A stretch of DNA of 64,000 nucleotides, taken from the NCBI GenBank assembly GCA_026391695.1, contig JAPLDP010000071.1, positions 52,448 through 116,447 on the forward strand, read 5' to 3'. Numbering within the stretch: position 1 is the stretch's first letter; every line of letters starts with the position of its first letter. The notes under the pieces are model-generated. The model was not told where the DNA came from. It was given only the letters and a program-made list of their open reading frames with translations, and did no database searches. The position numbers and the translations under genes are program-made. Origin of the DNA: Bacteroidota bacterium (lineage in GTDB: Bacteria > Bacteroidota > Bacteroidia > Bacteroidales > JAGONC01). Positions 47,151 to 55,885 of the stretch are shown here, piece by piece.

Positions 47151-47282
47151 GTCCCGATGGGACTTAAATAAATCAGGGGTGTTTATTATTCTACCGATAT
47201 TTTGTCCCTATCGGGACTGTCCCGTAGGGACAAGATATTGGTAGAAAGTAAATTACAAAATAGCATTAAGTCCCGTAGGGAC
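47151..47282. repeat. GTCCC(N)GGGAC palindromes and long hairpin
   Basis: Four copies of a 13-14-bp palindrome of type GTCCCGTAGGGAC or GTCCCTATCGGGAC lie at 47151-47163, 47204-47217, 47219-47231 and 47270-47282. The middle two form the tip of a long inverted repeat, TTCTACCGATATTTTG at 47189 paired with the region ending 47246 (about 28 bp per arm, few mismatches). Such GTCCC palindromes are scattered in many Bacteroidota intergenic regions. The rest of the 464-bp gap (47037-47500) has no gene. Confidence 0.75.
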
Positions 47283-47500
47283 GAAATTGAATTTTAACCG
47301 GACAATAGTGATATTTTTATTATATAATGTTAAAATCTTTAAGACATGAAAAGGATTATACTTTTGGCAATGATGTCATAGGTATTAATTTGTTGAATAT
47401 TTAAGAATAGCAAACAACAGCTGCGTTATTCCCTCCCAAATGTATGGGTAAATAAATAGTTGCGTTATACATACGTAGTAACCAATAAACTCACCCAATA

Positions 47501-50500
47501 ATGAAAAAAGTTATACCAGTAATCTTTATTGTCCTTGTATCAATAGTTATTTCATTTGGACAAGCCCCTCAAGCCATTAAATACCAAGCCATTGCAAGAG
47601 ATAATGCTGGCAATCCCATTGTTAACCAAGATATCTGCTTACGTATCAGTCTGCTCAAGGGCAGTACTGACGGTACAGTCGTTTACTGTGAAACACAAAA
47701 CCCGCCTTCCAATTTTTTAGGTCTGATCAATTTAGAGATTGGAAAAGGCAAGGTCTTATCAGGCATGTTTACTGCTATTGACTGGAAAAATGGTCCGTTC
47801 TTCCTGAAAATAGAGATGGACATCACAGGGGGATCAAACTATCAACTGATAGGGACATCGGAGTTGTTATCTGTTCCCTATGCACTTTATGCAGAACAGA
47901 GCGGTGATAATGGTAACAGGAAACAATTATGGTCAGAGAATGGGGATCATATTTACAATTCGAATAATGGAATGGTCGGAATAGGAACAATGAATCCTTC
48001 TACCATGCTGCATGTCAATGGTGTGATAACAGCGACTGGAGGAAATTCTGGTCAATGGAACACTGCATACGGCTGGGGCAACCATGCCATAGCAGGTTAC
48101 ATGACAAGCTACACCGAGACCGACCCGGTATTTATCGCACATCCTGCAAATGGAATAACAAGCGGTAACATTGCCAATTGGAATATAGCATACGGCTGGG
48201 GCAACCATGCCATAGCAGGTTACATGACAAGCTACACCGAAACCGACCCGGTATTTTTCGCACATCCTGCAAATGGAATAACAAGCGGTAACATTACCAG
48301 TTGGAACACAGCTTACGGCTGGGGCAACCATGCAACCGCCGGGTACCTGAAGAATTTCACAGAAACTGATCCCAAGGTGGGTACAATTACATTAAACCGC
48401 GTTCCTAAATGGAACGGAACTGCATTAACCTCAAGTTCCATCATTGAAACCGAAGTTGGGCAAATAGGAATTGGAACAAACCTGCCTGCCGAAAAGCTGG
48501 ATGTAGATGGAAAAATACGGACAAGCCAGGCATTTAATGTAAATGGTTCAAATGGCATTAATGATACAACTGAGCAAATAACAAACTTTGATTTTGTCAA
48601 TGATAAACTAAAGTACAGAACATATATTATTAAAGGAGGGATTGTAACATATAAAAGTGTAGAATCTATTTGGTTAGATACAATAGGCGAACCTATATTA
48701 GAATTTACTACCTGTGGGGATCTTCTTTACGACCAGAGAGACGGCCATCGTTATTCAACTGTATTAATTGACACGCAATGCTGGATGGCTGAAAATATGA
48801 ATGTAGGCATGATGATAAACAGCACCGCAGGCGGATATCAGCAAACCGATAATGGGATTATTGAAAAGTACTGTTACAACAACAATGTCGCCAATTGTGC
48901 TATTTACGGAGGTTTATATGAATGGCCTGAGGTGGTGCAGTATGTTACAACGCAGGGTGCGCAGGGCATTTGCCCTGATGGATGGCATGTTCCTACGGAC
49001 GGGGAATGGACAATTTCGACAAACTATTTAGGAGGGGAAAGCGTTGCAGGTGGAAAGATGAAGTCCACAGGTACCATCGAGGCAGGTACAGGTCATTGGT
49101 ATTCACCTAATACAGGTGCAACCAACGAAAGCGGTTTTATAGGTCTTCCGGAGGGCTTCCGCAGCTTCAGCAATGGTACCTTCAGCTTCCTTGGCAGCTA
49201 CGGTTTCTTCTGGTCTTCATCGCAGAACGATACCTACGACGCGTGGCTCCGGCTCCTGCATTACAACCTCGCCGACGTCTCCCGGTACTTCGACAACAAT
49301 GGGTACGGGTTACCTGTCCGCTGCCTCAAGGGCTGCTCACCACAACCCTCACAATCAGATGCCGGGCTTGACCAATTAAATATTCCGGGAACCTCTACTA
49401 ATCTAGCAGGAAATACGCCTGAATATGGCACAGGACTATGGAATATTACCAATGGAACGGGTGGGACTATTACTGATCCAACCAACCCAACAACTTCTTT
49501 TTATGGTTTAGCGAATAATTCATATACACTTAAATGGACAATCTCTAACGACTGCGGTTCAAACTCAGATGATGTGGTTATTAGTTTCTCTTCTTCAGGT
49601 TTCACTTGTGAACAACAATTAGTAGATGCTAGAGACGGGCAAAGTTATAACACAGTACAGATTGGCACGCAATGCTGGATGGCTGAAAATATGAATGTAG
49701 GCATGATGATAAACAGCACCGCAAGCGGATATCAGCAAACCGATAATGGGATCATTGAAAAGTACTGTTATAACAACGAGGAGGACAGTTGTGATATTTA
49801 CGGTGGTTTGTATGAAGGGCCTGAGGCGGTGCAATATATAACAACAGAAGGAGCACAGGGCATTTGCCCTGATGGATGGCATGTTCCTACGGACGGGGAA
49901 TGGACAATTTTGACAAACTATTTAGGAGGGGAAAGCGTTGCAGGTGGAAAGATGAAGTCCACAGGTACCATCGAGGCCGGTACAGGTCTTTGGTATTCAC
50001 CTAATACAGGTGCAACCAACGAAAACGGTTTTACAGTTCTACCGGCGGGCCAACGCTACTACTTCAGTGGTAACTTCGGCCACCTTGGCTACTACAGTTA
50101 CTTCTGGGCTTCATCTTTTTTTTATGGCTACGCGTGGTACCGGGGTCTGAACTGCGGTGTCGCCGATGTGCAACGGTACTTCACCCAAATGGGGTACGGG
50201 TTCTCTGTCCGCTGCCTCAAGGACGACTGCTCACCACAACCCTCACAATCAGATGCCGGGCTTGACCAATTGAATCTTCCTGGAACTACTACAAATCTTG
50301 CAGGAAATACGCCTGAATATGGCACGGGACTATGGAATATTACCAATGGAACAGGTGGGACTATAACTGATCCAACCAATCCAACAAGTTCGTTTTCCGG
50401 TTTACCTGACAATTCTTATACACTCAGTTGGACGATTTCAAATAACTGTGGTTCAAACTACGATGATGTGGTAATTAGTTTCTCTTCTTTAAGTTTCACT

Positions 50501-52030
50501 TGTGGACAACAATTAGTAGATGCTAGAGACGGGCAAAGTTATAACACAGTACAGATTGGTACACAATGTTGGATGGCTGAAAATATGAATGTAGGAACTC
50601 GAATTGATGTGAATATTAATCAAACAGATAATCAGGTGATAGAGAAATATTGCCAGGGAAACTTGGAATCATATTGCGACATATATGGAGGTTTATACCA
50701 ATGGCATGAGATGATGCAGTATATGATAACAGAAGGCGCACAAGGTATCTGTCCGACGGATTGGCACATACCCACGGATAATGAATGGAAGATATTGGAA
50801 GGTACTGTTGATAGCCAGTACCCCGTGGGAGATACTGAATGGGATAATGGTGGATTGCGTGGTTTGGATGCAGGTGGCAACTTAAAGGAAATCGGAACAA
50901 CCCACTGGGATTCGCCTAACATAGGTGCAACCAACGAAAGCGGTTTTACAGCTCTTCCGGCGGGAGAGAGTGCTGGATACTTTGGAAACCTTGGCCACAG
51001 CGGTTACTTCTGGACTTCGTCGCAGTACGCTACAAACTACACATGGGCCCGGGCCCTGTACAACAATTACGCCGGCGTGGATCGGTTCGGCAACTACGAG
51101 GAGACGTTCGGGTTTTCTGTCCGCTGCCTCAAGGACGACTGCTCACCACAACCCTCACAATCAGATGCCGGGCTTGACCAATTGAATCTTCCTGGAACTA
51201 CTACAAATCTTGCAGGAAATACGCCTGAATATGGCACAGGACTATGGGATATTACCAATGGAACGGGTGGGACTATAACTGATCCAACCAATCCAACAAG
51301 TCCGTTTTCCGGTTTACCTGACAATTCTTATACACTCAGTTGGACGATTTCAAATAACTGTGGTTCAAACTACGATGATATGGTAATTAGTTTCTCTTCT
51401 TCAGGTTTCACTTGTGGACAACAATTAGTAGATGATAGAGACGGACAAAATTATAATACAGTACAGATTGGTACACAATGCTGGATGGCTGAAAATATGA
51501 ATGTTGGCACGAAGATAAACAGCACCGCAAACGGATTTCAGCAAACCGACAATGGGATCATTGAAAAGTACTGTTATAACAACGATATCGCCAATTGTGC
51601 TATTTACGGAGGTCTATATGAATGGCCTGAGGCGATGCAGTATGTTACAACGCAGGGTGCGCAGGGCATTTGCCCTGATGGATGGCATGTTCCTACGGAC
51701 GGGGAATGGACAATTTTGACAAACTATTTAGGAGAAAGCGTTGCAGGTGGAAAGATGAAGTCCACAGGTACCATCGAAGCCGGTACAGGTCTTTGGTATG
51801 AACCTAATGAAGGTGCGACCAACGAGAGTGGGTTTACAGGTCTTCCGGCGGGCTCTCGCTGTGATGTTAACTTCTTCGAACTTGACTACGACGGTTACTT
51901 CTGGTCTTCATTTCAGTACGGTACGCCCTACGCGTTTGCCCTGCGCCTGTACTACAATTACGCCGTCATGGATATGTTCGGCAACGCCGAGGACTCCGGG
52001 TTCTCTATCCGCTGCCTCAAGGATGATTGA
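47501..52030 (+). CDS. Exported multidomain protein with four Fib_succ_major domains bearing DGR-like variable regions
   Basis: 1509 residues. Signal peptide 1-20 (ISFGQ); N-terminal domain (~20-135, APQAIKYQAIARDNAGNPI) typical of Bacteroidota surface proteins; three 41-residue WNxAYGWGNHAxAGY repeats; a short linker; then four Fib_succ_major domains (DNA 48722-49333, 49618-50227, 50512-51139, 51424-52027). Three PKD/Ig-like linkers (SDAGLDQLNLPGTTTNLAGN...) separate them. Each domain opens with DxRDGxxYxTVxIxTQCWMAENMN and closes with GFSVRCLKD, a C-type-lectin-like fold. The last ~62 residues of each domain are highly variable while the rest is nearly identical even in DNA. No T9SS domain ends the protein. 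Likely a surface ligand-binding protein (inference). Confidence 0.88.
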   Translation: MKKVIPVIFIVLVSIVISFGQAPQAIKYQAIARDNAGNPIVNQDICLRISLLKGSTDGTVVYCETQNPPSNFLGLINLEIGKGKVLSGMFTAIDWKNGPFFLKIEMDITGGSNYQLIGTSELLSVPYALYAEQSGDNGNRKQLWSENGDHIYNSNNGMVGIGTMNPSTMLHVNGVITATGGNSGQWNTAYGWGNHAIAGYMTSYTETDPVFIAHPANGITSGNIANWNIAYGWGNHAIAGYMTSYTETDPVFFAHPANGITSGNITSWNTAYGWGNHATAGYLKNFTETDPKVGTITLNRVPKWNGTALTSSSIIETEVGQIGIGTNLPAEKLDVDGKIRTSQAFNVNGSNGINDTTEQITNFDFVNDKLKYRTYIIKGGIVTYKSVESIWLDTIGEPILEFTTCGDLLYDQRDGHRYSTVLIDTQCWMAENMNVGMMINSTAGGYQQTDNGIIEKYCYNNNVANCAIYGGLYEWPEVVQYVTTQGAQGICPDGWHVPTDGEWTISTNYLGGESVAGGKMKSTGTIEAGTGHWYSPNTGATNESGFIGLPEGFRSFSNGTFSFLGSYGFFWSSSQNDTYDAWLRLLHYNLADVSRYFDNNGYGLPVRCLKGCSPQPSQSDAGLDQLNIPGTSTNLAGNTPEYGTGLWNITNGTGGTITDPTNPTTSFYGLANNSYTLKWTISNDCGSNSDDVVISFSSSGFTCEQQLVDARDGQSYNTVQIGTQCWMAENMNVGMMINSTASGYQQTDNGIIEKYCYNNEEDSCDIYGGLYEGPEAVQYITTEGAQGICPDGWHVPTDGEWTILTNYLGGESVAGGKMKSTGTIEAGTGLWYSPNTGATNENGFTVLPAGQRYYFSGNFGHLGYYSYFWASSFFYGYAWYRGLNCGVADVQRYFTQMGYGFSVRCLKDDCSPQPSQSDAGLDQLNLPGTTTNLAGNTPEYGTGLWNITNGTGGTITDPTNPTSSFSGLPDNSYTLSWTISNNCGSNYDDVVISFSSLSFTCGQQLVDARDGQSYNTVQIGTQCWMAENMNVGTRIDVNINQTDNQVIEKYCQGNLESYCDIYGGLYQWHEMMQYMITEGAQGICPTDWHIPTDNEWKILEGTVDSQYPVGDTEWDNGGLRGLDAGGNLKEIGTTHWDSPNIGATNESGFTALPAGESAGYFGNLGHSGYFWTSSQYATNYTWARALYNNYAGVDRFGNYEETFGFSVRCLKDDCSPQPSQSDAGLDQLNLPGTTTNLAGNTPEYGTGLWDITNGTGGTITDPTNPTSPFSGLPDNSYTLSWTISNNCGSNYDDMVISFSSSGFTCGQQLVDDRDGQNYNTVQIGTQCWMAENMNVGTKINSTANGFQQTDNGIIEKYCYNNDIANCAIYGGLYEWPEAMQYVTTQGAQGICPDGWHVPTDGEWTILTNYLGESVAGGKMKSTGTIEAGTGLWYEPNEGATNESGFTGLPAGSRCDVNFFELDYDGYFWSSFQYGTPYAFALRLYYNYAVMDMFGNAEDSGFSIRCLKDD
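48056..48424 (+). repeat. Three 123-bp tandem repeats inside the repeat protein
   Basis: Units begin at 48056, 48179 and 48302 (TGG AAx Axx GCx TAC GGC), an exact 123-bp period = 41 codons. The first two are nearly identical in DNA; the third diverges after GCAACCATGC. The protein motif WNxAYGWGNHA is also found in phage-tail-like and adhesin stalks. Confidence 0.85.
49143..49330 (+). other. Candidate DGR variable region VR1
   Basis: Last part of Fib_succ_major domain 1, ending in CGCTGCCTCAAG. NNC-type codons predominate at the positions that vary. Its Gly-Leu-Pro-Val ending differs from the Gly-Phe-Ser-Val of VR2 and VR3. Confidence 0.55.
50036..50221 (+). other. Candidate DGR variable region VR2
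   Basis: Same position in domain 2. It keeps the invariant TGG, CGG, CTG, GCC, CGG and GGG codons of VR1, with different codons in between, and ends in TCTGTCCGCTGCCTCAAG. Confidence 0.55.
50951..51133 (+). other. Candidate DGR variable region VR3
   Basis: Same position in domain 3. Fixed codons are retained; the variable codons include several TAC and AAC. It has the same 3' end as VR2. Confidence 0.55.
51839..52021 (+). other. Candidate DGR variable region VR4
   Basis: Same position in domain 4, at the end of the gene. It also differs at some otherwise fixed codons (TGG to TTT, CGG to CTG and ATG), so it looks older or less constrained. It ends in TCTATCCGCTGCCTCAAG. Confidence 0.5.
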
Positions 52031-52475
52031 TTACCTAATTCAGTAAATATATTATTTCTGGTATTGCTCTTACTGGAGACTATATTATATTATTCTCATC
52101 AAAATAGCAATAAAAAGCGTTCTGGGTAACCAAATCAGCCATTTCAATTCTTCATTGCCATATACTGTGATAATACAAGAATTCGTAGTGAAAGGTATCT
52201 GAACTCCACTTATGACAGATAATGCATCAATTACTTGTATAGCACATCACAGAGGGCATTATTATGGCAGAGGATAACCACAGCGTTGTAGATGAAAGTC
52301 AGATGACTTTTTGGATGATCACAAAAATAAGGAGGCTTATGAATTTATAGACTTTACTAAGGGATATTCAAATTTCAGAAAATAAAAGTAACTTTATGTC
52401 ATTAATGATTATAAATACCACCTTATATATTGATCCTTATTTGTCCAGATTTACCAGTGACCGTTCAGAACAGCA
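52031..52475. other. Intergenic region, 445 bp
   Basis: AT-rich. The only frame of note is a 28-codon ORF at 52264-52350 with no supporting signal. No reverse transcriptase, Avd-like gene or AAC-rich template repeat is present just downstream of the repeat protein, where a DGR cassette would be expected. Confidence 0.6.
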
Positions 52476-52958
52476 TCAATCCTCAGCATCATCTTCATCT
52501 TCATATACCGTCATATCTCCCAGGCAAAGCCACTTGCCGCCTTCTTTGACATAAAACTCAACGTACTTTCCCTGCCTCTCTACCCGTTTTTTTTGATCCC
52601 CCATCGTATAGGTCACCGCAAGTTGAAAATAATAATGGACAACAGCAGCATTTTCCGTCACAACGATCCGTGCAGGATTTATCACATACTCCCTGTACTG
52701 TGGAATATCCTTCATTGACTGAAACCATTGTATGGTGGCTGCTTTGTTACTGGGTAATGGTGCCTCGGTGCTCCATCCCTGGTACTTTTCATGGAGGGTA
52801 GCTGTAGCAGCTTCAATGTTCCCGGTTTTCCAGTTCATCCAGCTGTTATCGATAACCTGCCAGATCTCTTTTTGTTCTTTCGTCCATTCCTGGGCGAAAA
52901 CGGTGGTTGCAATCATTGCAATAATAGCAACCAATGCTAATTTGAATAGTGTTTTCAT
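52476..52958 (-). CDS. SnoaL/DUF4440-like exported protein
   Basis: 160 residues, signal peptide 1-22 (ending TTVFA). The mature part has the cone-shaped NTF2/SnoaL layout: an initial helix with WQVIDNSWMNWKTGNIEAA, a central WFQSMKDIPQYREYVI, and C-terminal strands AVVHYYFQLAVTYTM and KWLCLGDMTVYED. Such proteins bind small hydrophobic ligands or act as isomerases; nothing points to a particular substrate. A monocistronic gene. Confidence 0.75.
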   Translation of the reverse strand: MKTLFKLALVAIIAMIATTVFAQEWTKEQKEIWQVIDNSWMNWKTGNIEAATATLHEKYQGWSTEAPLPSNKAATIQWFQSMKDIPQYREYVINPARIVVTENAAVVHYYFQLAVTYTMGDQKKRVERQGKYVEFYVKEGGKWLCLGDMTVYEDEDDAED

Positions 52959-53103
52959 AGCATTGTTTTAATTAGGTTAATACTTGAAGTTATTGAAAAG
53001 GAAACAAATATAGTGAAATATTTAATGAAAGTCAAAATATAATTTACATGAAGGATTGTATGCAGGGCTACAGGCTTTAAACCTCAAAGATTGACGAACA
53101 GAG

Positions 53104-53222
53104 GTATAATACTCCCCAAAATTCAGACCACTGGTTAAGTTGAAAAAACAATTAAATTTACCAGTGTTATGAAAAAAAGCAGAAGAAAATTTACAGCAGC
53201 CTTTAAGGCGCAGACGAACTGA
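53104..53222 (+). pseudogene. IS3-like insertion sequence remnant (left end plus start of OrfA)
   Basis: 53104-53121 repeats the IS-end string of 42735-42752. An ATG at 53169 starts MKKSRRKFTAAFKAQT, the well-known beginning of IS3-family OrfA transposases, but it stops after 17 residues (TGA at 53220-53222). The remaining orfA and all of orfB are missing. It marks an old insertion just upstream of the DUF3800 gene. Confidence 0.7.
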
Positions 53223-53304
53223 TTTATAATATTGAAAAACGATTGAACCAGAATGTGACAGAAGAAGAACTCTTTATCATTCAATGGCAGTTAAAATGAC
53301 AATT

Positions 53305-54054
53305 ATGAAAGAATTAATAAACATATACTGTGATGAAAGCTGTCATCTTCAAAATGATGGTGAAAATGTTATGGCATTAGGAGCTATATGGTGCCCGGAA
53401 GCTAAAAAATCTGAGATATTTTATCGCATTAAAGAGCTTAAGGAAAAACACAAGCTTATTCCAAAGAAAATTAATGATCCCAATAGCAACAGGTCCGCTT
53501 ATGAAATTAAATGGAATAAAGTTTCAGCTGCTAAAATCGAATTTTTTAAGGAGCTTATTGATTTTTTCTTTACTGACGATGATTTACATTTCAGAGTTTT
53601 AATAGTACCAGATAAGAAAGGATTGAATTATGAAGGCTTTGGGCATACACATGATACATTTTATTACAAAATGTATTTTGATATGTTGAAAATAATTCTT
53701 AATCCTGAATATAGCCACAATATTTACATTGACATAAAAGATACGCGAAGCCGTGAAAAAGTACACAAGTTGGAAGAGGTATTAAGAAATAATCGCTATG
53801 ATTTTTCAAAGGAAATTATCAGGAAAGTTCAACAGGTTCGATCACACGAAGTAGAGTTGATTCAATTAGCTGACCTTTTTACAGGAGCGGTTTCTTACGT
53901 TCATAGAGGACTTATTTCAAGCAAAACAAAACTCAAATTAATTGAGCATATTAAACACAGATCCCATTACTCATTATTGAAATCGACCTTAGTAAAAGAG
54001 TCAAAGTTCAACATTTTTGTTTGGCGTTCCTCAAAATTCAAAAATAGCTTATGA
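53305..54054 (+). CDS. DUF3800 family protein
   Basis: 249 residues from the ATG at 53305 (MKELINIYCDES); 53284 would add seven residues. DUF3800 hallmarks: the N-terminal YCDES acidic motif, IYIDIKDTRSREK in the middle, and VRSHEVELIQLADLFTGAVSY near the end, giving the D/E...D...E/D set of an RNase H-like fold. DUF3800 proteins are common in defence and mobile regions and are of unproven function; nuclease activity is suspected from the fold. The stop overlaps the next start (ATGA). Confidence 0.8.
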   Translation: MKELINIYCDESCHLQNDGENVMALGAIWCPEAKKSEIFYRIKELKEKHKLIPKKINDPNSNRSAYEIKWNKVSAAKIEFFKELIDFFFTDDDLHFRVLIVPDKKGLNYEGFGHTHDTFYYKMYFDMLKIILNPEYSHNIYIDIKDTRSREKVHKLEEVLRNNRYDFSKEIIRKVQQVRSHEVELIQLADLFTGAVSYVHRGLISSKTKLKLIEHIKHRSHYSLLKSTLVKESKFNIFVWRSSKFKNSL

Positions 54055-54275
54055 GTCAAACTGTTACACTTATTTTTCCGGGGTTGATATATCTTGAAAC
54101 GTATGGTGGTGACTTTTCAGTTTATTTTAATGCTGTTTATAAGATTTTTGAAAAAGACTTCATAAAAAGAAATCTCCTTTTGACTGCCTACTACATTGTG
54201 GAAAAACACAGAATTAGAAAGCTTATAAAAGAGTATGAAGCCTTTAAAAAAGCCGAAACCGCTCAGGGTCACTGA
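54051..54275 (+). CDS. Small partner protein of DUF3800
   Basis: 74 residues, starting on the ATGA overlap with the DUF3800 stop, so it is translated from the same mRNA. The second half is a basic amphipathic helix (EKHRIRKLIKEYEAFKKAE). No family recognised. It may regulate or localise the DUF3800 protein (position only). Confidence 0.6.
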   Translation: MSQTVTLIFPGLIYLETYGGDFSVYFNAVYKIFEKDFIKRNLLLTAYYIVEKHRIRKLIKEYEAFKKAETAQGH

Positions 54276-54486
54276 ACGGTATCTTTACTCCTTCAACACT
54301 TACTTCTTTGCAGAATGGTTGCTGAGCTGGTGCGAAGGTACAACCTTTATGATTAAAATACAAATTAATTAAGGTTTTTTTAATATAAGACGTGAAAAAT
54401 CATTAAATCTGTAAGTCAATGACACAAATCGAGAAGCAATCCCTTAACTCAATGAACATAACAGAATACCAGCTGCACAAGCTGAG

Positions 54487-54684
54487 TGCCAAACAAATAT
54501 ATATATTCATGGTCAGGTTTCCAAATCATCAAACACTATACTCAATAAATGCCTGTTTTTACCCTACCGTTATCCACTTATATGCATCTACCCTAGAAAA
54601 TAATACCTGAGATCAACTTTTACTGAATGAAGTATAATTTGCCTTGAGGGTATCCTAATTATGGCATATAGGAGGATGACAGAT
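54487..54684 (+). repeat. Dispersed repeat copy B
   Basis: The longest copies are B and C. B runs from TGCCAAACAAATATATATAT through TAAATGCCTGTTTT and ATCAACTTTTACTGAATGAA to AGGAGGATGACAGAT. A frame of 63 codons (54419-54610) crosses its left half; the equivalent frame in copy C keeps AKQIYIF and RFPNH, so the left half may once have been coding. It occupies much of the 493-bp gap 54276-54768. Confidence 0.75.
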
Positions 54685-54768
54685 GTAAACATTAAACGAA
54701 AAGTGGATTGATTTAGAAATAAATTTAAGATTTGTCCAGATTGGGCAGAAAATATACAATTTTATAAC

Positions 54769-55677
54769 TTATTTGATCTCCAGGTCGCTGGTTAGTATGC
54801 CAATCAGGTTGTTGTTTTTGTCATACAACGGAATGGAGTAAGTGGTCATCACTACACCCCCTCCTCCGGCATCGTAATAAGGATTACTCCAGCAAGGCGC
54901 TTTGGTTTTTACCGGTTCTGCATACCATTCACTTACAGTATAGTCATAATTTTCGGGTAGCTCGACCTGTTTGAACTCGTTGCCGGAGCGATAAATGTAA
55001 GGTGCTACCTCATGTTTCTTTCCTTCCACTTCAGTTGGAGCAAAGGCAAGTGTTGCGCCATAAATAACGGGGTTCTTTTTGAGAAATTCAGTCAGAATGA
55101 GTGGTATCTCTGATGGTGTCAGCGTTTTCCCACCAATATTCTTTGCCAGTTCAGTCAATCCTTGTTCCACCTGAACTTTTTGGGCATCATCCGGCATATT
55201 CAAATATGATTCGTGATAATGAACAACTTTCCATCCTGACGGTTCACGCTGCCAGATCCATGTTTCGACGAGAAACTCATCATTCTTTTTATCATCCAGG
55301 GTAACATAATTCCCTTTTAAAACAGCAATCCAGGCAGCCGCATCAGGCGAGAACACTAAAACCTGGTGTTTCAACTCTTCGATTTTCTGACCCTTGAGAT
55401 TGTTGTAGATATCCCTGAACATGGATATAAGATCAGATTTTGAATAGGCCATCCCTCCCGACATGAATAAAGATGTGCTGTCATCACTGAGCCATTGGAA
55501 TGTGGAATCAGTATTTGCCTTTTCGACGTAAATGAGGATTTTTGCCATAAGCTGGCTAATGGTATCGTGAATTGCCTGCTTCTCCGGATCGCCAAACTGA
55601 CGGTGCTCTTTACAACTGTTCATAAATGCAATACTGATCATAATGATCAGTATAAAAGAAATAAATTGCTTCTTCAT
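54769..55677 (-). CDS. Lipoprotein with SnoaL-like and PDC/Cache-like domains
   Basis: 302 residues. Lipobox MNSC (Cys about residue 22). Residues ~35-165 are a SnoaL/DUF4440-type domain (WLSDDSTSLFMSGGMAYSKS, AAAWIAVLKGNY, ETWIWQREPSGWKVVHYHES). Residues ~170-300 resemble a PDC/Cache sensor domain (PVIYGATLAFAP, APYIYRSGNEF, SEWYAEPVKTKAPCWSNPYY, VVMTTYSIPLYD). There is no signalling domain and no membrane helix beyond the signal. Inference: an envelope binding protein for a small ligand, perhaps related to the DUF4440 protein 1.8 kb away. Confidence 0.7.
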   Translation of the reverse strand: MKKQFISFILIIMISIAFMNSCKEHRQFGDPEKQAIHDTISQLMAKILIYVEKANTDSTFQWLSDDSTSLFMSGGMAYSKSDLISMFRDIYNNLKGQKIEELKHQVLVFSPDAAAWIAVLKGNYVTLDDKKNDEFLVETWIWQREPSGWKVVHYHESYLNMPDDAQKVQVEQGLTELAKNIGGKTLTPSEIPLILTEFLKKNPVIYGATLAFAPTEVEGKKHEVAPYIYRSGNEFKQVELPENYDYTVSEWYAEPVKTKAPCWSNPYYDAGGGGVVMTTYSIPLYDKNNNLIGILTSDLEIK

Positions 55678-55885
55678 ACTTTTGTTGATTAAGGATTTAA
55701 CAAATTCACTGAGTTTGCAGATAAATTTATGAAATTTCTCTGAGTAGAGAAGGGATATATACGAACATAATGCACCTTTTTAGAATTGAGATTTGTAAAT
55801 TCATGATTATCTTTGAGTTAAATTAATACTTGTTTTTGGTATTTCTCAGGAATGAGGGGTCACTATCGACCGGAATATACATTAA

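Noticed and set aside
47151..47282. CRISPR-like repeat array
   Set aside because: The GTCCC palindromes are short, self-complementary, unevenly spaced and without spacers of uniform length; no cas genes.
52264..52350. 28-codon ORF in the gap after the repeat protein
   Set aside because: Too short, no ribosome site or promoter motif and no resemblance to a known peptide.
54419..54610. 63-codon frame upstream of repeat B
   Set aside because: Its right part is dispersed repeat sequence; treated as repeat and not as a gene.
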